Shown: positions 17,474 to 25,135, counted from the first letter of the stretch. The stretch is 64,000 nt of DNA from Acidobacteriota bacterium (GCA_023436715.1 JAEZIJ010000204.1:1-64000), one strand, 5' to 3'. A program made the numbers and translations. Notes: a model not told the origin generated them from the letters alone.

Positions 17474-17729
17474 AGAACTCTACTACATCCAGAACAAAGG
17501 CTACTGTGGCAACTGCCTGATCTGGTGGCGCGAAGGCGGCCACGGCTACACCTGTAACCTCAACGAAGCCTGGAAGCTTCCCAAGGAGGAGGCCGAACGG
17601 ATCTGCAAAGACCGGCCAGCCGAAGACATCCCGTGGCCTGCGGGCCTGATCGACGGCGCCGCGGATCGGCACGTAACCCAAGGCGGTCTGAGTAGAGCGA
17701 CAGGCGCCGCGGAGGATGCTAATGCGTGA
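17466..17729 (+). CDS. Small cysteine-containing phage protein
   Basis: The 87-residue product starts within the previous gene. GYCGNCLIWWREGGHGYTC has three cysteines and a histidine that could bind one metal ion; the rest is polar. Function unknown. Confidence 0.55.
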   Translation: MPEELYYIQNKGYCGNCLIWWREGGHGYTCNLNEAWKLPKEEAERICKDRPAEDIPWPAGLIDGAADRHVTQGGLSRATGAAEDANA

Positions 17730-18201
17730 GGCGACCCACGAAGACCTCCGCAAGCGAGCCGTTAAGTGGCTGACGAACACATGCCGTTGCGGGGTCGTAC
17801 TCTCCGAAATGGTCAGCGTGGCCGGGGAGACTCCCGACGCTATCGGCTGGAATGGCGGCCGATCGATCCTCGTGGAGCGCAAGGTCAGTCGCGCTGACTT
17901 CCACGCGAACAAGACGAAGCTGTTTAGCCGCGTCGGCGGCGGGGTTGGCAGACAGAGGTACTTCCTTTGCCCCGAGAGGCTCCTCACGGAAGCGGACGTG
18001 GCGGGCAGCGATTACGGACTGCTCTGGGATCGCGGTTCCCACATCACCAAGGTAGTCCAGGCGCCGCCGCGTGAGAGCGACCTGCAAAACGAGGTCTACA
18101 TGCTCACGTCAGCCCTACGGAGAGTAAAGGTGCGGGAATTCCTGATCGTGGTTTCGGAATCCACCCTTCCTATCGCTACCCAGGAGCAGGCCGGTGCCTG
18201 A
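17722..18201 (+). CDS. PD-(D/E)XK nuclease-like phage protein
   Basis: The product has 159 residues from ATG 17722, preferred over ATG 17716 because GGAGG at 17711 is then six bases away. TPDAIGWNGGRSILVERKVS holds the PD...ExK signature of the restriction-endonuclease fold, and the following RADFHANKTKLF and RYFLCPERLL segments are conserved in a common family of short phage proteins that carry this fold. Whether it cuts DNA, and which, is unknown; it could act in recombination or in attack on competing DNA. Confidence 0.7.
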   Translation: MREATHEDLRKRAVKWLTNTCRCGVVLSEMVSVAGETPDAIGWNGGRSILVERKVSRADFHANKTKLFSRVGGGVGRQRYFLCPERLLTEADVAGSDYGLLWDRGSHITKVVQAPPRESDLQNEVYMLTSALRRVKVREFLIVVSESTLPIATQEQAGA

Positions 18202-18376
18202 TCCCAACCGTTTCTTTATCCACCCCGGCCGCCGTGTGAGTTTCCAGGCCCGTGCGGCAGCCGAGGTGCAGCAGCAAGGAGCTACCGTGCAAATCTCACC
18301 ACGGCAGGGTGGCTCCCGTCAAATGACAGAACAGGAGAAACCATGCCATCTATTCTTTTCCGCGGCGCGTTTTTGA
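18194..18376 (+). CDS. Possible small phage protein
   Basis: GTG at 18194 lies seven bases after AGGAG and overlaps the previous stop; the 60-residue frame then overlaps the next, better supported gene by 34 bases. Composition is ordinary for the region, with glutamines in the middle. It may be real or only a leader to the next gene. Confidence 0.35.
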   Translation: MPDPNRFFIHPGRRVSFQARAAAEVQQQGATVQISPRQGGSRQMTEQEKPCHLFFSAARF

Positions 18377-18972
18377 GGCACGCCGTCCTTCAGGACGACG
18401 AGGAAGCCGGAGCCTTCCGCCGCATCCATTTCACCGCCGACTTCAGCGACCCGGTGCGCCAGCACATGGGATGGGACGATCTTCCGGACGGGCTGACCTC
18501 CGGCAAGCTGAGCGGAGAGCTTAACGGAACCCATCTGGTCCTCACGCCAAACGGCAAGGACCTGAAGAGACACGAACTCCAAATCTCGTGCTCCCAGGTG
18601 AACGACTTCCAGGTCTTCCGAGTGAAGAACGACGACGGCGAGACCACGCGTACTGAACTGCGGTTCATCGTGCGCAGCAACCAGCCGGGTGCCATGGCGC
18701 TGATCGAAGCGTACAAGGAGGCGATCGGTCGCGGAGTCGGAGTGCTCAAGATCGCGCACGAGAAGCAGGAGGATCTGCCGTTCGAGAGCGAGGAATCCAA
18801 AGACGACCAGCCCGTCCTGAAGGACGAGGAAACCGGCGAGCCGATCCTGAGCGGCGAGGCGGCCGAACAGCATGCGGTGCTGGCCAGCAAGCGGCAAGTC
18901 GAGATCGCCGAGAACGGTGGCAAGCCTCCGGCGAAGCCGAAAGCTCCGCGCGGTCCGGTGGCGGTGAACTGA
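18343..18972 (+). CDS. Hypothetical phage protein with acidic C-terminal tail
   Basis: The product is 209 residues. About the first 130 form a beta-rich domain (SGKLSGELNGTHLVLTPNG, TRTELRFIVRSNQPG), followed by a highly charged region and an alanine/proline/lysine tail. A folded beta domain with a charged flexible tail resembles single-strand-binding or recombination accessory proteins, but no defining motif is seen, so the function is left open. AGGAG precedes the ATG. Confidence 0.6.
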   Translation: MPSILFRGAFLRHAVLQDDEEAGAFRRIHFTADFSDPVRQHMGWDDLPDGLTSGKLSGELNGTHLVLTPNGKDLKRHELQISCSQVNDFQVFRVKNDDGETTRTELRFIVRSNQPGAMALIEAYKEAIGRGVGVLKIAHEKQEDLPFESEESKDDQPVLKDEETGEPILSGEAAEQHAVLASKRQVEIAENGGKPPAKPKAPRGPVAVN

Positions 18973-18982
18973 GGGGAAACCG

Positions 18983-19243
18983 ATGGAACGGACCACCCCA
19001 GATCTACGGAGCGACCGCTGCTGTGAGTGCGGTCGCTCCAAGGCCGCCCATGGCGCGGAACTCAAGTGCCCCGGCGCGCGTACGTCGTTCGCCACGATGA
19101 ACCTGCATGACGGGAAGCAGTGCAACGACTGTGTGTATGTCTCGCGGTGCTGCGCGATGTTCGGGCACATCCCGTCAGACGAGCGGTGTGACTTCTACCC
19201 GATCCGTTTTCGGGAGCGGAAGCAGGAGGCAAGCCGTGGGTGA
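18983..19243 (+). CDS. Cysteine-rich zinc-binding-like protein
   Basis: This 86-residue protein has eight to nine cysteines in pairs (RCCECGRSKAAHG, KCPG, QCNDCVYVSRCC, RCDFYP). It could bind two zinc ions or an iron-sulfur cluster. It lies directly before the DUF5131 protein and overlaps its start by eight bases. Confidence 0.6.
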   Translation: MERTTPDLRSDRCCECGRSKAAHGAELKCPGARTSFATMNLHDGKQCNDCVYVSRCCAMFGHIPSDERCDFYPIRFRERKQEASRG

Positions 19244-20042
19244 AGTGACGAAGATTTCCTGGACGAACCACACCTTTTCGCCGTGGATCGGTTGTTCGAA
19301 GATCTCCCCGGGCTGCAAGTTCTGTTACGCCGAGGCCGAGAATAAGCGTTACGGCCGCCGCAATCTCTGGGGCCCGGACTCCACGCGCCAGCAGACCTCT
19401 GAGGCCTACTGGCGGCAACCGCTCAAATGGAACGCCGCAGCGGAGAAGGACGGCGAACGGCGGCGCGTGTTCTGCGGCTCGTGGTGCGACGTGATGGAAG
19501 CCGGCTCCTACCTGGACGGCATCCGCAAGGACCTGTACGAGCTGATCCCGCGCACGCCCTGGCTGGATTGGCTGATGCTTACGAAGCGGCCAGAGAATTT
19601 CGGCCCGCTCCTGCCGTCGACGTGGATGGACAACCCGCCCGCGAACGTCTGGCTGATGACCACCGTTGAGAGTTCAGATTTCCTCTTCCGGACCGACTTC
19701 CTCAAGGCGTTCCCGGCCGTTGTGCACGGACTCAGCATCGAGCCGCTACTGGGGCCGATGCCGACCCTCGGGGAACACCTGGACGGCATCGACCTCGTAA
19801 TTGTGGGCGGCGAATCTGGCCCGAACGCCCGCCCCTGTGACGTCGCCTGGATCCGCTCCATCGTCCAGCAGTGCGCCGCAGCGAAGGTGGCCTGCTGGGT
19901 GAAACAGCTCGGTGAAATGGCGGTGGACCAACTGGGACCGATGCGCGGCGCCATGTTCCCGGCAACGGACCGCAAGGGCTCGCTGCTCGAAAGCCTTCCG
20001 TCGGATTTGAGGGTGCGGCAGATGCCCGAGGTGCGCCCGTGA
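19236..20042 (+). CDS. DUF5131 (Gp37/Gp68) three-Cys protein
   Basis: GTG at 19236 sits six bases after AGGAGG. The 268-residue protein opens with ISWTNHTFSPWIGCSKISPGC and then KFCYAE, giving cysteines 20, 27 and 30, and continues with LMLTKRPENF, VWLMTTVES and the conserved VIVGGESGPNARP, then a WVKQLG motif: all landmarks of DUF5131, also known as phage Gp37/Gp68. The cysteine spacing and TIM-barrel-like repeats suggest a radical-SAM-like enzyme; the activity is not known. In many genomes it is paired with a methyltransferase-like 'three-Cys-motif partner', and a methyltransferase-like gene does follow here. Confidence 0.85.
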   Translation: MGEVTKISWTNHTFSPWIGCSKISPGCKFCYAEAENKRYGRRNLWGPDSTRQQTSEAYWRQPLKWNAAAEKDGERRRVFCGSWCDVMEAGSYLDGIRKDLYELIPRTPWLDWLMLTKRPENFGPLLPSTWMDNPPANVWLMTTVESSDFLFRTDFLKAFPAVVHGLSIEPLLGPMPTLGEHLDGIDLVIVGGESGPNARPCDVAWIRSIVQQCAAAKVACWVKQLGEMAVDQLGPMRGAMFPATDRKGSLLESLPSDLRVRQMPEVRP

Positions 20043-20125
20043 CCGGCCTCGGGTTTCCCCGAATGGAGACCATCCTGCCGGCCGGGCGCCGCGGGATGGC
20101 TGAAGTGCTGAGCGCATCGCGATGA
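20039..20125 (+). CDS. Very short frame, likely N-terminal remnant of the next gene
   Basis: GTG at 20039 overlaps the DUF5131 stop and a 28-codon frame ends at 20125, overlapping the next ATG (ATGA). It contains METILPAGRRGMAEV, which looks like the opening of longer phage proteins of the family seen next. I read it as a piece separated from the downstream gene by a frameshift or deletion, or a coupling leader. Confidence 0.35.
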   Translation: MTGLGFPRMETILPAGRRGMAEVLSASR

Positions 20126-20499
20126 TGTCGGACCTGCGGTTCGAGCGCGAAAGCTGCGCGGAGTTGATCGAGCGCGCCCGCGGCCGCGTGCTCATCGCAG
20201 GCCTCGGTCTCGGCATGATTTTGCACCCGCTGTGCATAAAACCGGGCGTCGAGCGCATAACCGTGGTCGAGAAGTACCGCGACGTGATCGACCTGGTTGG
20301 CCCGAGCGTGGCGGGGCATTCGAACCTTCAGGTGATCCACGCGGACGCCTTCGAATGGCGGCCGGAGTCCGGCGCGCGCTACGACACCATCTGGTTCGAC
20401 ATCTGGCCCGGGTGGGGCGCGGCCATTCTGCCTGAGATCGCCAAACTGCATGAGCGCTTCCGGCCATTCCTGGCCGCCGGCGGCTGGATGGAGTCCTAG
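20122..20499 (+). CDS. SAM-dependent methyltransferase-like phage protein, N-terminally short
   Basis: The product has 125 residues. GRVLIAGLGLGMILHPLC is a motif I for S-adenosylmethionine binding, ITVVEKYRDVIDLVG supplies the acidic end of beta-2, LQVIHADAFEW and DTIWFDIWPGWG correspond to motifs II-IV as in spermidine-synthase-like folds. It ends without the C-terminal beta hairpin usual in true methyltransferases, so it may bind SAM or nucleotides without transfer. The position after DUF5131 suggests a functional pair. Confidence 0.65.
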   Translation: MMSDLRFERESCAELIERARGRVLIAGLGLGMILHPLCIKPGVERITVVEKYRDVIDLVGPSVAGHSNLQVIHADAFEWRPESGARYDTIWFDIWPGWGAAILPEIAKLHERFRPFLAAGGWMES

Positions 20500-20655
20500 A
20501 TGCGGCGCGAGAGCGCGCGGAAACTGCGGCAGGCGCCAGAGCCGGCGATACGGGCCGGGCGTAGCGTGATCGCGCGGTACCTGCACAGGCTCGGGATTCC
20601 GGTGACGGCCGGCGCGAAAGTCAGCGTCGGGTATGTAAGCGAGGAGGGTTTGTGA
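20500..20655 (+). CDS. Small basic phage protein, 51 residues
   Basis: ATG at 20500 abuts the previous stop and the TGA at 20653-20655 overlaps the next GTG. The product is arginine-rich in its first 30 residues (RRESARKLRQAPEPAIRAGR) with a GIPVTAGAKVSVGY beta-like second half. Function unknown; start-stop chaining on both sides supports translation. Confidence 0.5.
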   Translation: MRRESARKLRQAPEPAIRAGRSVIARYLHRLGIPVTAGAKVSVGYVSEEGL

Positions 20656-21296
20656 GAGAAGAAACAGCCTACCCCGAATGGCGCCGGCGAAGCTGTCAGC
20701 ACTGCGCGGCCGGCATGCCCATGTCGGTCGATCCGAAGCGGCACTGGGACGGCAACAGCAACCCGGTCGAGTGCACGGCGCCCACGGCCGAGGAATACAT
20801 CGAGCACCTACTCTACGCGATGAAGCGCATCCTGTGGGAATCGCTGCCGATAGGCTCGGACTACGGGCACGGCGGAATCGCCAAGATCGCGCTGGAGTTC
20901 GTCACACGGCCCGACGGTAGCAGCCCGCACGAGGATGAGAAGTCCAAATTGGCCGGCGACCAACCGACCAGCGAGCATGTGGCGTGGCTCCGCTACATAC
21001 GAAGCGCGGAACGAACACAGATAGCCGCATGCGATTCGGATGCCCCTGGGGCATTCAAGGTTTATCGACACGCCGATTCAGAACTTGACCGTCTCCGCTC
21101 GCGCGTGGCGGAGCTGGAAGCCGAGAACCGAAAGCTGACCGAGTACCGGGACCAGATCGACATACTGCGCGACAGCGAATATATCTCCGCGCTCAAGTTT
21201 GGCTGGAATCTCGGCCAGGCAGACAACAGCGCGGTGTTCCATCAGGCTATCGCGTCACGGCGGCGCGAAATCGTCCAGGCCCGGAGGCCCGCATGA
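20652..21296 (+). CDS. Hypothetical phage protein with coiled coil
   Basis: This product of 214 residues begins at GTG 20652 (GTGA overlap). An N-terminal SCQHCAAG pair is followed by a helical middle, and residues about 140-172 (ELDRLRSRVAELEAENRKL) form a coiled coil. The C terminus is basic. No known family. Confidence 0.6.
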   Translation: MREETAYPEWRRRSCQHCAAGMPMSVDPKRHWDGNSNPVECTAPTAEEYIEHLLYAMKRILWESLPIGSDYGHGGIAKIALEFVTRPDGSSPHEDEKSKLAGDQPTSEHVAWLRYIRSAERTQIAACDSDAPGAFKVYRHADSELDRLRSRVAELEAENRKLTEYRDQIDILRDSEYISALKFGWNLGQADNSAVFHQAIASRRREIVQARRPA

Positions 21297-21451
21297 CTCC
21301 ATCCACCGACATTCGCCGCACCTGTGCAAAGTGCGGTGCCCTGACTTATTGCTGCATCGTGCGCAAGGTTCACCTGGACAAGAAGTACCAAGTGCAGGTT
21401 GAGCGGGCCGAAGCCGTTTGCCCGAAGTGCATGGAGGTTGCCCATGCGTGA
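21293..21451 (+). CDS. Zinc-ribbon microprotein, 52 residues
   Basis: The frame is flanked by overlaps on both sides. Two CxxC knuckles, TCAKCGAL and VCPKCMEV, separated by 30 residues give a classic four-cysteine zinc ribbon, with an extra CC in between. Possibly a nucleic-acid-binding or adaptor protein. Confidence 0.6.
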   Translation: MTPSTDIRRTCAKCGALTYCCIVRKVHLDKKYQVQVERAEAVCPKCMEVAHA

Positions 21452-21872
21452 ACTCTACGCCCTCTCGGTTCTCCAGCCGTGGGCGTGGCTGCTCTTCCAC
21501 AGAAAGGATGTCGAGAACCGCTCCTGGCCACTGCCCCGCTGGATCGTCGGCAAGATGGTCGCCATCCACGCGAGCGCGCGGTTTGACCGGAAGGAGTACG
21601 AGTCGGCGCACTGGTTGATCCAGGAATCCTGCCCGAGTGTCGTACTGCCATCGCCCAACGATCTCGCTTACGGTTTCATCATCGGCACTCTGCGTTTCGT
21701 TGAGGACGTGACCGAGCACCCGTCGCCGTTCTTCTTTGGCCCGCACGGGTGGCTGCACGCTGACGCGCATCTGCTTGAGGCACCCATTCGATGCCGCGGG
21801 GCCCTCGGGTTTTGGCGCGTTCCGGATGAGATCACGGACGCGGTGCGCCGACAGATGGAGGCCACCCGCTAA
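21444..21872 (+). CDS. ASCH-domain protein
   Basis: ATG at 21444 follows GGAGG. The 142-residue product reads LSVLQPWAWLLFHRKDVENR near its start, the ASCH signature (QPWA...K.vEnR), followed by VAIHASAR and a GTLRFVEDVTEHPSPFFFGP strand. ASCH folds resemble PUA domains and bind RNA or modified nucleotides; phage members are often thought to act on RNA or modified bases. Confidence 0.8.
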   Translation: MRELYALSVLQPWAWLLFHRKDVENRSWPLPRWIVGKMVAIHASARFDRKEYESAHWLIQESCPSVVLPSPNDLAYGFIIGTLRFVEDVTEHPSPFFFGPHGWLHADAHLLEAPIRCRGALGFWRVPDEITDAVRRQMEATR

Positions 21873-21943
21873 TGACCCGCATCCGAATCACCGAATCCCA
21901 GTTCGCGATGTTTAGGCAGCCGGAAAGGAGCATGCCCCGATGA
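21872..21943 (+). CDS. Possible 23-residue peptide
   Basis: ATG at 21872 shares its first base with the previous TAA, and the stop overlaps the rusA start (ATGA). The peptide ends in FRQPERSMPR. The chaining is suggestive, but it may only couple translation to rusA; GGAAAGGAG inside it serves as the rusA ribosome site. Confidence 0.3.
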   Translation: MTRIRITESQFAMFRQPERSMPR

Positions 21944-22419
21944 CAAACCCACAACCACAACCAGCACCGCAGCGCGTTTCCTTCTTCGTTCCAGGCTTAC
22001 CGCGGCCGGGCGGGAGCAAGCGTGGATTCTACATTCAGAAAATCAAGCGCGTCGTGCTCACTGAAGACAACAAGCATTCGAAAGACTGGCGCGCGTCGGT
22101 CGCGCACGAGGCGACTTTTACAATCGCGGCGCCGTTCTCCGGGCCCCTGCTCGTGACGTTCACGTTCTACATGCCGCGGCCAAAGGGTCATCTGAACAGC
22201 AAAGGCACGGTGCGGCCGGCGGCGCCGCGCTTCCCGGCGTGCAAGCCCGATGTGACGAAGCTCATCCGGAGCACCGAGGATGCGCTGAAGGCTATCGCAT
22301 GGCTCGATGATTCACAGATCGTGGCTCAGATCGGGATGAAGTATTACGCCGATGAGCAGCAGAAGCCGGGTTGCCAGATCACGGTTGAGCCGGCCAAGGG
22401 TGAGAGGAGGATGTCTTGA
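21940..22419 (+). CDS. rusA: RusA-family Holliday junction resolvase
   Basis: The product is 159 residues. The core KPDVTKLIRSTEDALKAIAW followed by LDDSQI holds the metal-binding aspartates (D104, D114, D123/D124) of RusA, which cuts four-way junctions during phage recombination and packaging. The N-terminal FFVPGLPRPGGSKRGF strand and the closing TVEP match the fold. It works in the cytoplasm, probably with the phage replication proteins further on. Confidence 0.92.
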   Translation: MTNPQPQPAPQRVSFFVPGLPRPGGSKRGFYIQKIKRVVLTEDNKHSKDWRASVAHEATFTIAAPFSGPLLVTFTFYMPRPKGHLNSKGTVRPAAPRFPACKPDVTKLIRSTEDALKAIAWLDDSQIVAQIGMKYYADEQQKPGCQITVEPAKGERRMS

Positions 22420-22808
22420 CCCAACTTCCGATTTCCCGACCACAAATGAGGGAGGAAAACAGGAAGTCCTTGGCTGAGATCTACGCCCGCATCCCGCGTG
22501 TGTCGCCTTGCAAGCCGGGCTGCCACGATTGCTGCGGACCGATCGCGATGAGCCGCGTGGAGTACGGGCGCCTGACCGGAAAGCGCCTGAGCACAAGCCA
22601 GCCGCCCATCGTGGCGAGCAGCACAGGCGACTGCCCCTACGTGAGTCCGGTTGACGGCTGCTGCACGAAGTACGAACAGCGCCCGGCTATCTGCCGGCTG
22701 TACGGCACGGTTGAAGGAATGCGCTGTCCGCGCGGATGCGTGCCGGAGCGCTGGCTTACGGATGCCGAGGCGCGGCAGATATTGGCGGAGGTCGAGGAAG
22801 CGAGATGA
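22416..22808 (+). CDS. YkgJ-type cysteine cluster protein
   Basis: TTG at 22416 follows GAGAGGAGG and overlaps the rusA stop. In 130 residues it has CKPGCHDCCGPIAMS and later CPYVSPVDGCCTKYEQRPAICRLYG: the CxxxCxxCC plus C...RPxxCrly pattern of the Fe/Zn-chelating PF03692 family. Role in the phage unknown. Confidence 0.8.
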   Translation: MTQLPISRPQMREENRKSLAEIYARIPRVSPCKPGCHDCCGPIAMSRVEYGRLTGKRLSTSQPPIVASSTGDCPYVSPVDGCCTKYEQRPAICRLYGTVEGMRCPRGCVPERWLTDAEARQILAEVEEAR

Positions 22809-23347
22809 CTGAATACCACATTCTGAACCTTGGCGCAGGCGTCCAGTCCACGACCCTGTACCTGATGTTCATGCGTGGCGAACTCCCGGTGAAGCTGGAC
22901 TGCGCCATCTTCGCGGACACCCAAGAGGAGCCAGGTGCGGTTTACGAGCACCTGGAGTGGCTGAAGTCGCTCAAGGGTCCGGAAATACTTGTGCGGACGT
23001 GCGGCAAGCTGGGCGATGACCTGACCCACGGCAGGAACACCACGGGCCAGCGGTTCGCTGCAATCCCGGCCTTCACGACGGCCAACGGGGGGGGCGACGT
23101 GGGTAGAACGCGGCGCCAGTGCTCGAAGGAGTACAAGACCGAGGTAATCCAGCGCACCATCCGGCGCGAGGTGCTGGGGTTGGCTCCAGGCCGCCGGGTT
23201 CCGCGCACCACCAAGGTTCACCAGTCCGAGGGCGCGGGATCTTCAACTAAGCATGAGCTTCGCTGGTGTGTGCGAGGGGGTGTGTGGAGTATGACCCACC
23301 CCGACCGTGCCCGCATCATTTCCGACACGGAGGCAGCATCAGCATGA
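22805..23347 (+). CDS. PAPS-reductase-like protein, C-terminally shortened
   Basis: The product has 180 residues from ATG 22805 (ATGA overlap). LNLGAGVQSTTLYLMFMRGE is the PP-loop of the adenine-nucleotide alpha-hydrolase group, CAIFADTQEEPGAVYEHL gives the acidic strand end, and RQCSKEYKTEVIQRTIR is the conserved second half of phage PAPS-reductase-like proteins. After TTKVHQSEG the sequence no longer resembles the family: the usual C-terminal section with a CxxC cluster is missing and replaced by about 30 unrelated residues. Likely a deletion within the gene. Confidence 0.7.
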   Translation: MTEYHILNLGAGVQSTTLYLMFMRGELPVKLDCAIFADTQEEPGAVYEHLEWLKSLKGPEILVRTCGKLGDDLTHGRNTTGQRFAAIPAFTTANGGGDVGRTRRQCSKEYKTEVIQRTIRREVLGLAPGRRVPRTTKVHQSEGAGSSTKHELRWCVRGGVWSMTHPDRARIISDTEAASA

Positions 23348-23550
23348 ATTACCGCCCACCAGTAGATAGCGTTTGCGTGGCCGCGCCCAAGACATACACC
23401 TGCCCCTACTGCAAACAGGAGTTCCGGACCACCCTCCGTTTCCCTGGAGGCGCTCCGGGATGCAGATCGCAGGAGTGCAAGGCAGCGCAGCGGGCGAAGT
23501 GGCGTGAAAACGAGAAGAAGCGGAAGACGCGGAGAAAAGGACAATCGTGA
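23344..23550 (+). CDS. Small zinc-finger-like basic protein
   Basis: The product is 68 residues. YTCPYCKQEFRTT and GCRSQECKAAQ give four cysteines, then a strongly basic helix (KWRENEKKRKTRRKGQ). This looks like a small DNA-binding protein. It overlaps both neighbours by four bases, directly before the methyltransferase, so it may be its partner or regulator. Confidence 0.6.
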   Translation: MNYRPPVDSVCVAAPKTYTCPYCKQEFRTTLRFPGGAPGCRSQECKAAQRAKWRENEKKRKTRRKGQS

Positions 23551-25040
23551 AGACTATCTCAGCAGCAGACTTATTCTGTGGCGCCGGCGGCACCTCAACC
23601 GGTTTAGTGCGCGCATGTGAGCGGATCGGAGTGCAGCCGTCTCTGATCGCGGTGAACCACTGGGACATCGCAGTCGAGACGCACGCGGCGAACCACCCGT
23701 GGGCGAACCACCTGTGCGCGGCGCTCGACAACATCGACCCGGCGAAGGCAGTCCCGAGCGGACGGCTGAACCTGCTCGTAGCCTCGCCCGAGTGCACACA
23801 CCACAGCCTGGCTCGCGGCGGAAAGCCGTGTTCCGACCAGTCGCGCGCCTCGGCGTGGCTCGTCCTGAAGTGGCTCCAGGAACTATACGTCGAGAACGCG
23901 CTCATCGAGAACGTCCAGGAGTTCACCTCCTGGGGTCCACTGGGGGCGGACGGACGCCCGATGAAGCGCGGCCGCGGCCAGACGTTCCAAGCGTTCGTCG
24001 GAGCGCTGCGATCGCTCGGCTACCACGTAGATTGGCGGGTGCTGTGCGCCGCGGACTACGGCGACGCGACGACGCGCGAGCGGCTGTTTATCATCGCGCG
24101 CCGCGGCCGACGGAAGGCCGCTTGGCCAGAGGCGAGCCACACGCGGACACCGGAACAGGCCGAGATGTTTGGCGCGCGGCAGCCGTGGCGTCCGGCCCGG
24201 GAAATCATCGACTGGTCGATTCCTTCACAGTCGATCTTCTCGAGAAAGAAGCCGTTGGCGCCCGCGACAATCGAGCGTATCGCGGCGGGCCTGCGCAAGT
24301 TCGGAGGGAAGTATGCCGAACCATTCCTGGTGGTGCTGCGGCGCCATGCGGACGCGCGATCTGTGAATGAGCCGCTCCCGACCCTGACCGCGGGCGGCCA
24401 ACATATCGGGCTTTGCGAGCCTTTTGTGCTGCCGATGAATCGGCGCAAAGATTGCCCGATCCCAGTCGACCACCCCATGAACACGATCACGGCAACGAGC
24501 GCGGATTACGGCCTCGTGCAGCCGTTCATTGCCGAGCTTCGCTCCGGCAAGGACGCACGATCGATCGATGATCCGCTTTCCACTGTGACCACAAAGGGTG
24601 CGCATCACGCGCTCGTGCAGCCGTTCGTGATGAGCATGGAGCACGGGCGTCCGCGGACGTTCGTTCTTCCCGTACATCACGGAATCCGGGACAGCCGCAC
24701 GTACGACATGGACCGCCCCATGCCTACGATCACCACTGTCGATGCGTGGGGCCTCGTTGAGCCGCTGGTCGTCCAGTACAACGGAACGGCCGACGCGCGG
24801 CCGGCTTCGGAGCCTCTCGGCTCGATCACCACACGCGACCGCTTCGGGCTCGTGACCTGTGACGGCTATGCGCTCGATATCCACTTCCGGATGCTGCATT
24901 GGCGCGAGCTGGCGGCGGCGCACACCTTCCCCGCGGATTACAGGTTCTCCGGGAACCGCGAGCAGATCGTGAAGCAGATCGGCAACAGCGTCCCGACGGA
25001 ACTGGCCGCGGCGCTTTGCGCGGAGGTGCTGGCCGCATGA
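23547..25040 (+). CDS. DNA (cytosine-5) methyltransferase with repeated target region
   Basis: A GTG start gives 497 residues. Motif I is DLFCGAGGTS (8-17), the catalytic cysteine motif is the variant SPECTHHS (Cys83) rather than PCQ, and IENVQEF (E121) is motif VI. Motifs VIII and X (ADYGDATTRERLFI; NREQIVKQIGNSVP near the C terminus) are intact, so the enzyme should be active. The target region at about residues 258-436 consists of five degenerate repeats of 32-47 residues with the core hxPhxTITT...GLV. No partner restriction gene is present, so it probably protects phage DNA or alters host methylation. Confidence 0.92.
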   Translation: MKTISAADLFCGAGGTSTGLVRACERIGVQPSLIAVNHWDIAVETHAANHPWANHLCAALDNIDPAKAVPSGRLNLLVASPECTHHSLARGGKPCSDQSRASAWLVLKWLQELYVENALIENVQEFTSWGPLGADGRPMKRGRGQTFQAFVGALRSLGYHVDWRVLCAADYGDATTRERLFIIARRGRRKAAWPEASHTRTPEQAEMFGARQPWRPAREIIDWSIPSQSIFSRKKPLAPATIERIAAGLRKFGGKYAEPFLVVLRRHADARSVNEPLPTLTAGGQHIGLCEPFVLPMNRRKDCPIPVDHPMNTITATSADYGLVQPFIAELRSGKDARSIDDPLSTVTTKGAHHALVQPFVMSMEHGRPRTFVLPVHHGIRDSRTYDMDRPMPTITTVDAWGLVEPLVVQYNGTADARPASEPLGSITTRDRFGLVTCDGYALDIHFRMLHWRELAAAHTFPADYRFSGNREQIVKQIGNSVPTELAAALCAEVLAA

Positions 25041-25135
25041 TTTGGGTTTGGGGTTTTTTACCTTCATCTAGAACATTTTCAGAATGTTATGGTTTAGAAC
25101 CTCGTGTGCCACTTGAAATGGAGGTCGCTAAGTGA
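25037..25135 (+). CDS. Possible 32-residue peptide in an AT-rich patch
   Basis: ATG at 25037 overlaps the methyltransferase stop, and the TGA overlaps the next start. The peptide begins MIWVWGFLPSSRTFSECYG. The base composition is much more AT-rich than anything around, and an inverted repeat lies inside it, so the stretch may be regulatory and only incidentally open. Confidence 0.3.
   Translation: MIWVWGFLPSSRTFSECYGLEPRVPLEMEVAK
25072..25088. promoter_or_regulatory. Inverted repeat AACATT-ttcag-AATGTT
   Basis: A perfect six-base dyad with a five-base centre in an unusually AT-rich stretch between the methyltransferase and the next small gene; TAGAAC occurs on both sides. It could be an operator or a small hairpin. 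Confidence 0.4.

Noticed and set aside
24225..25067. A 280-codon reverse frame opposite the methyltransferase
   Set aside because: The forward frame has all methyltransferase motifs; the reverse frame has no fold-like pattern.
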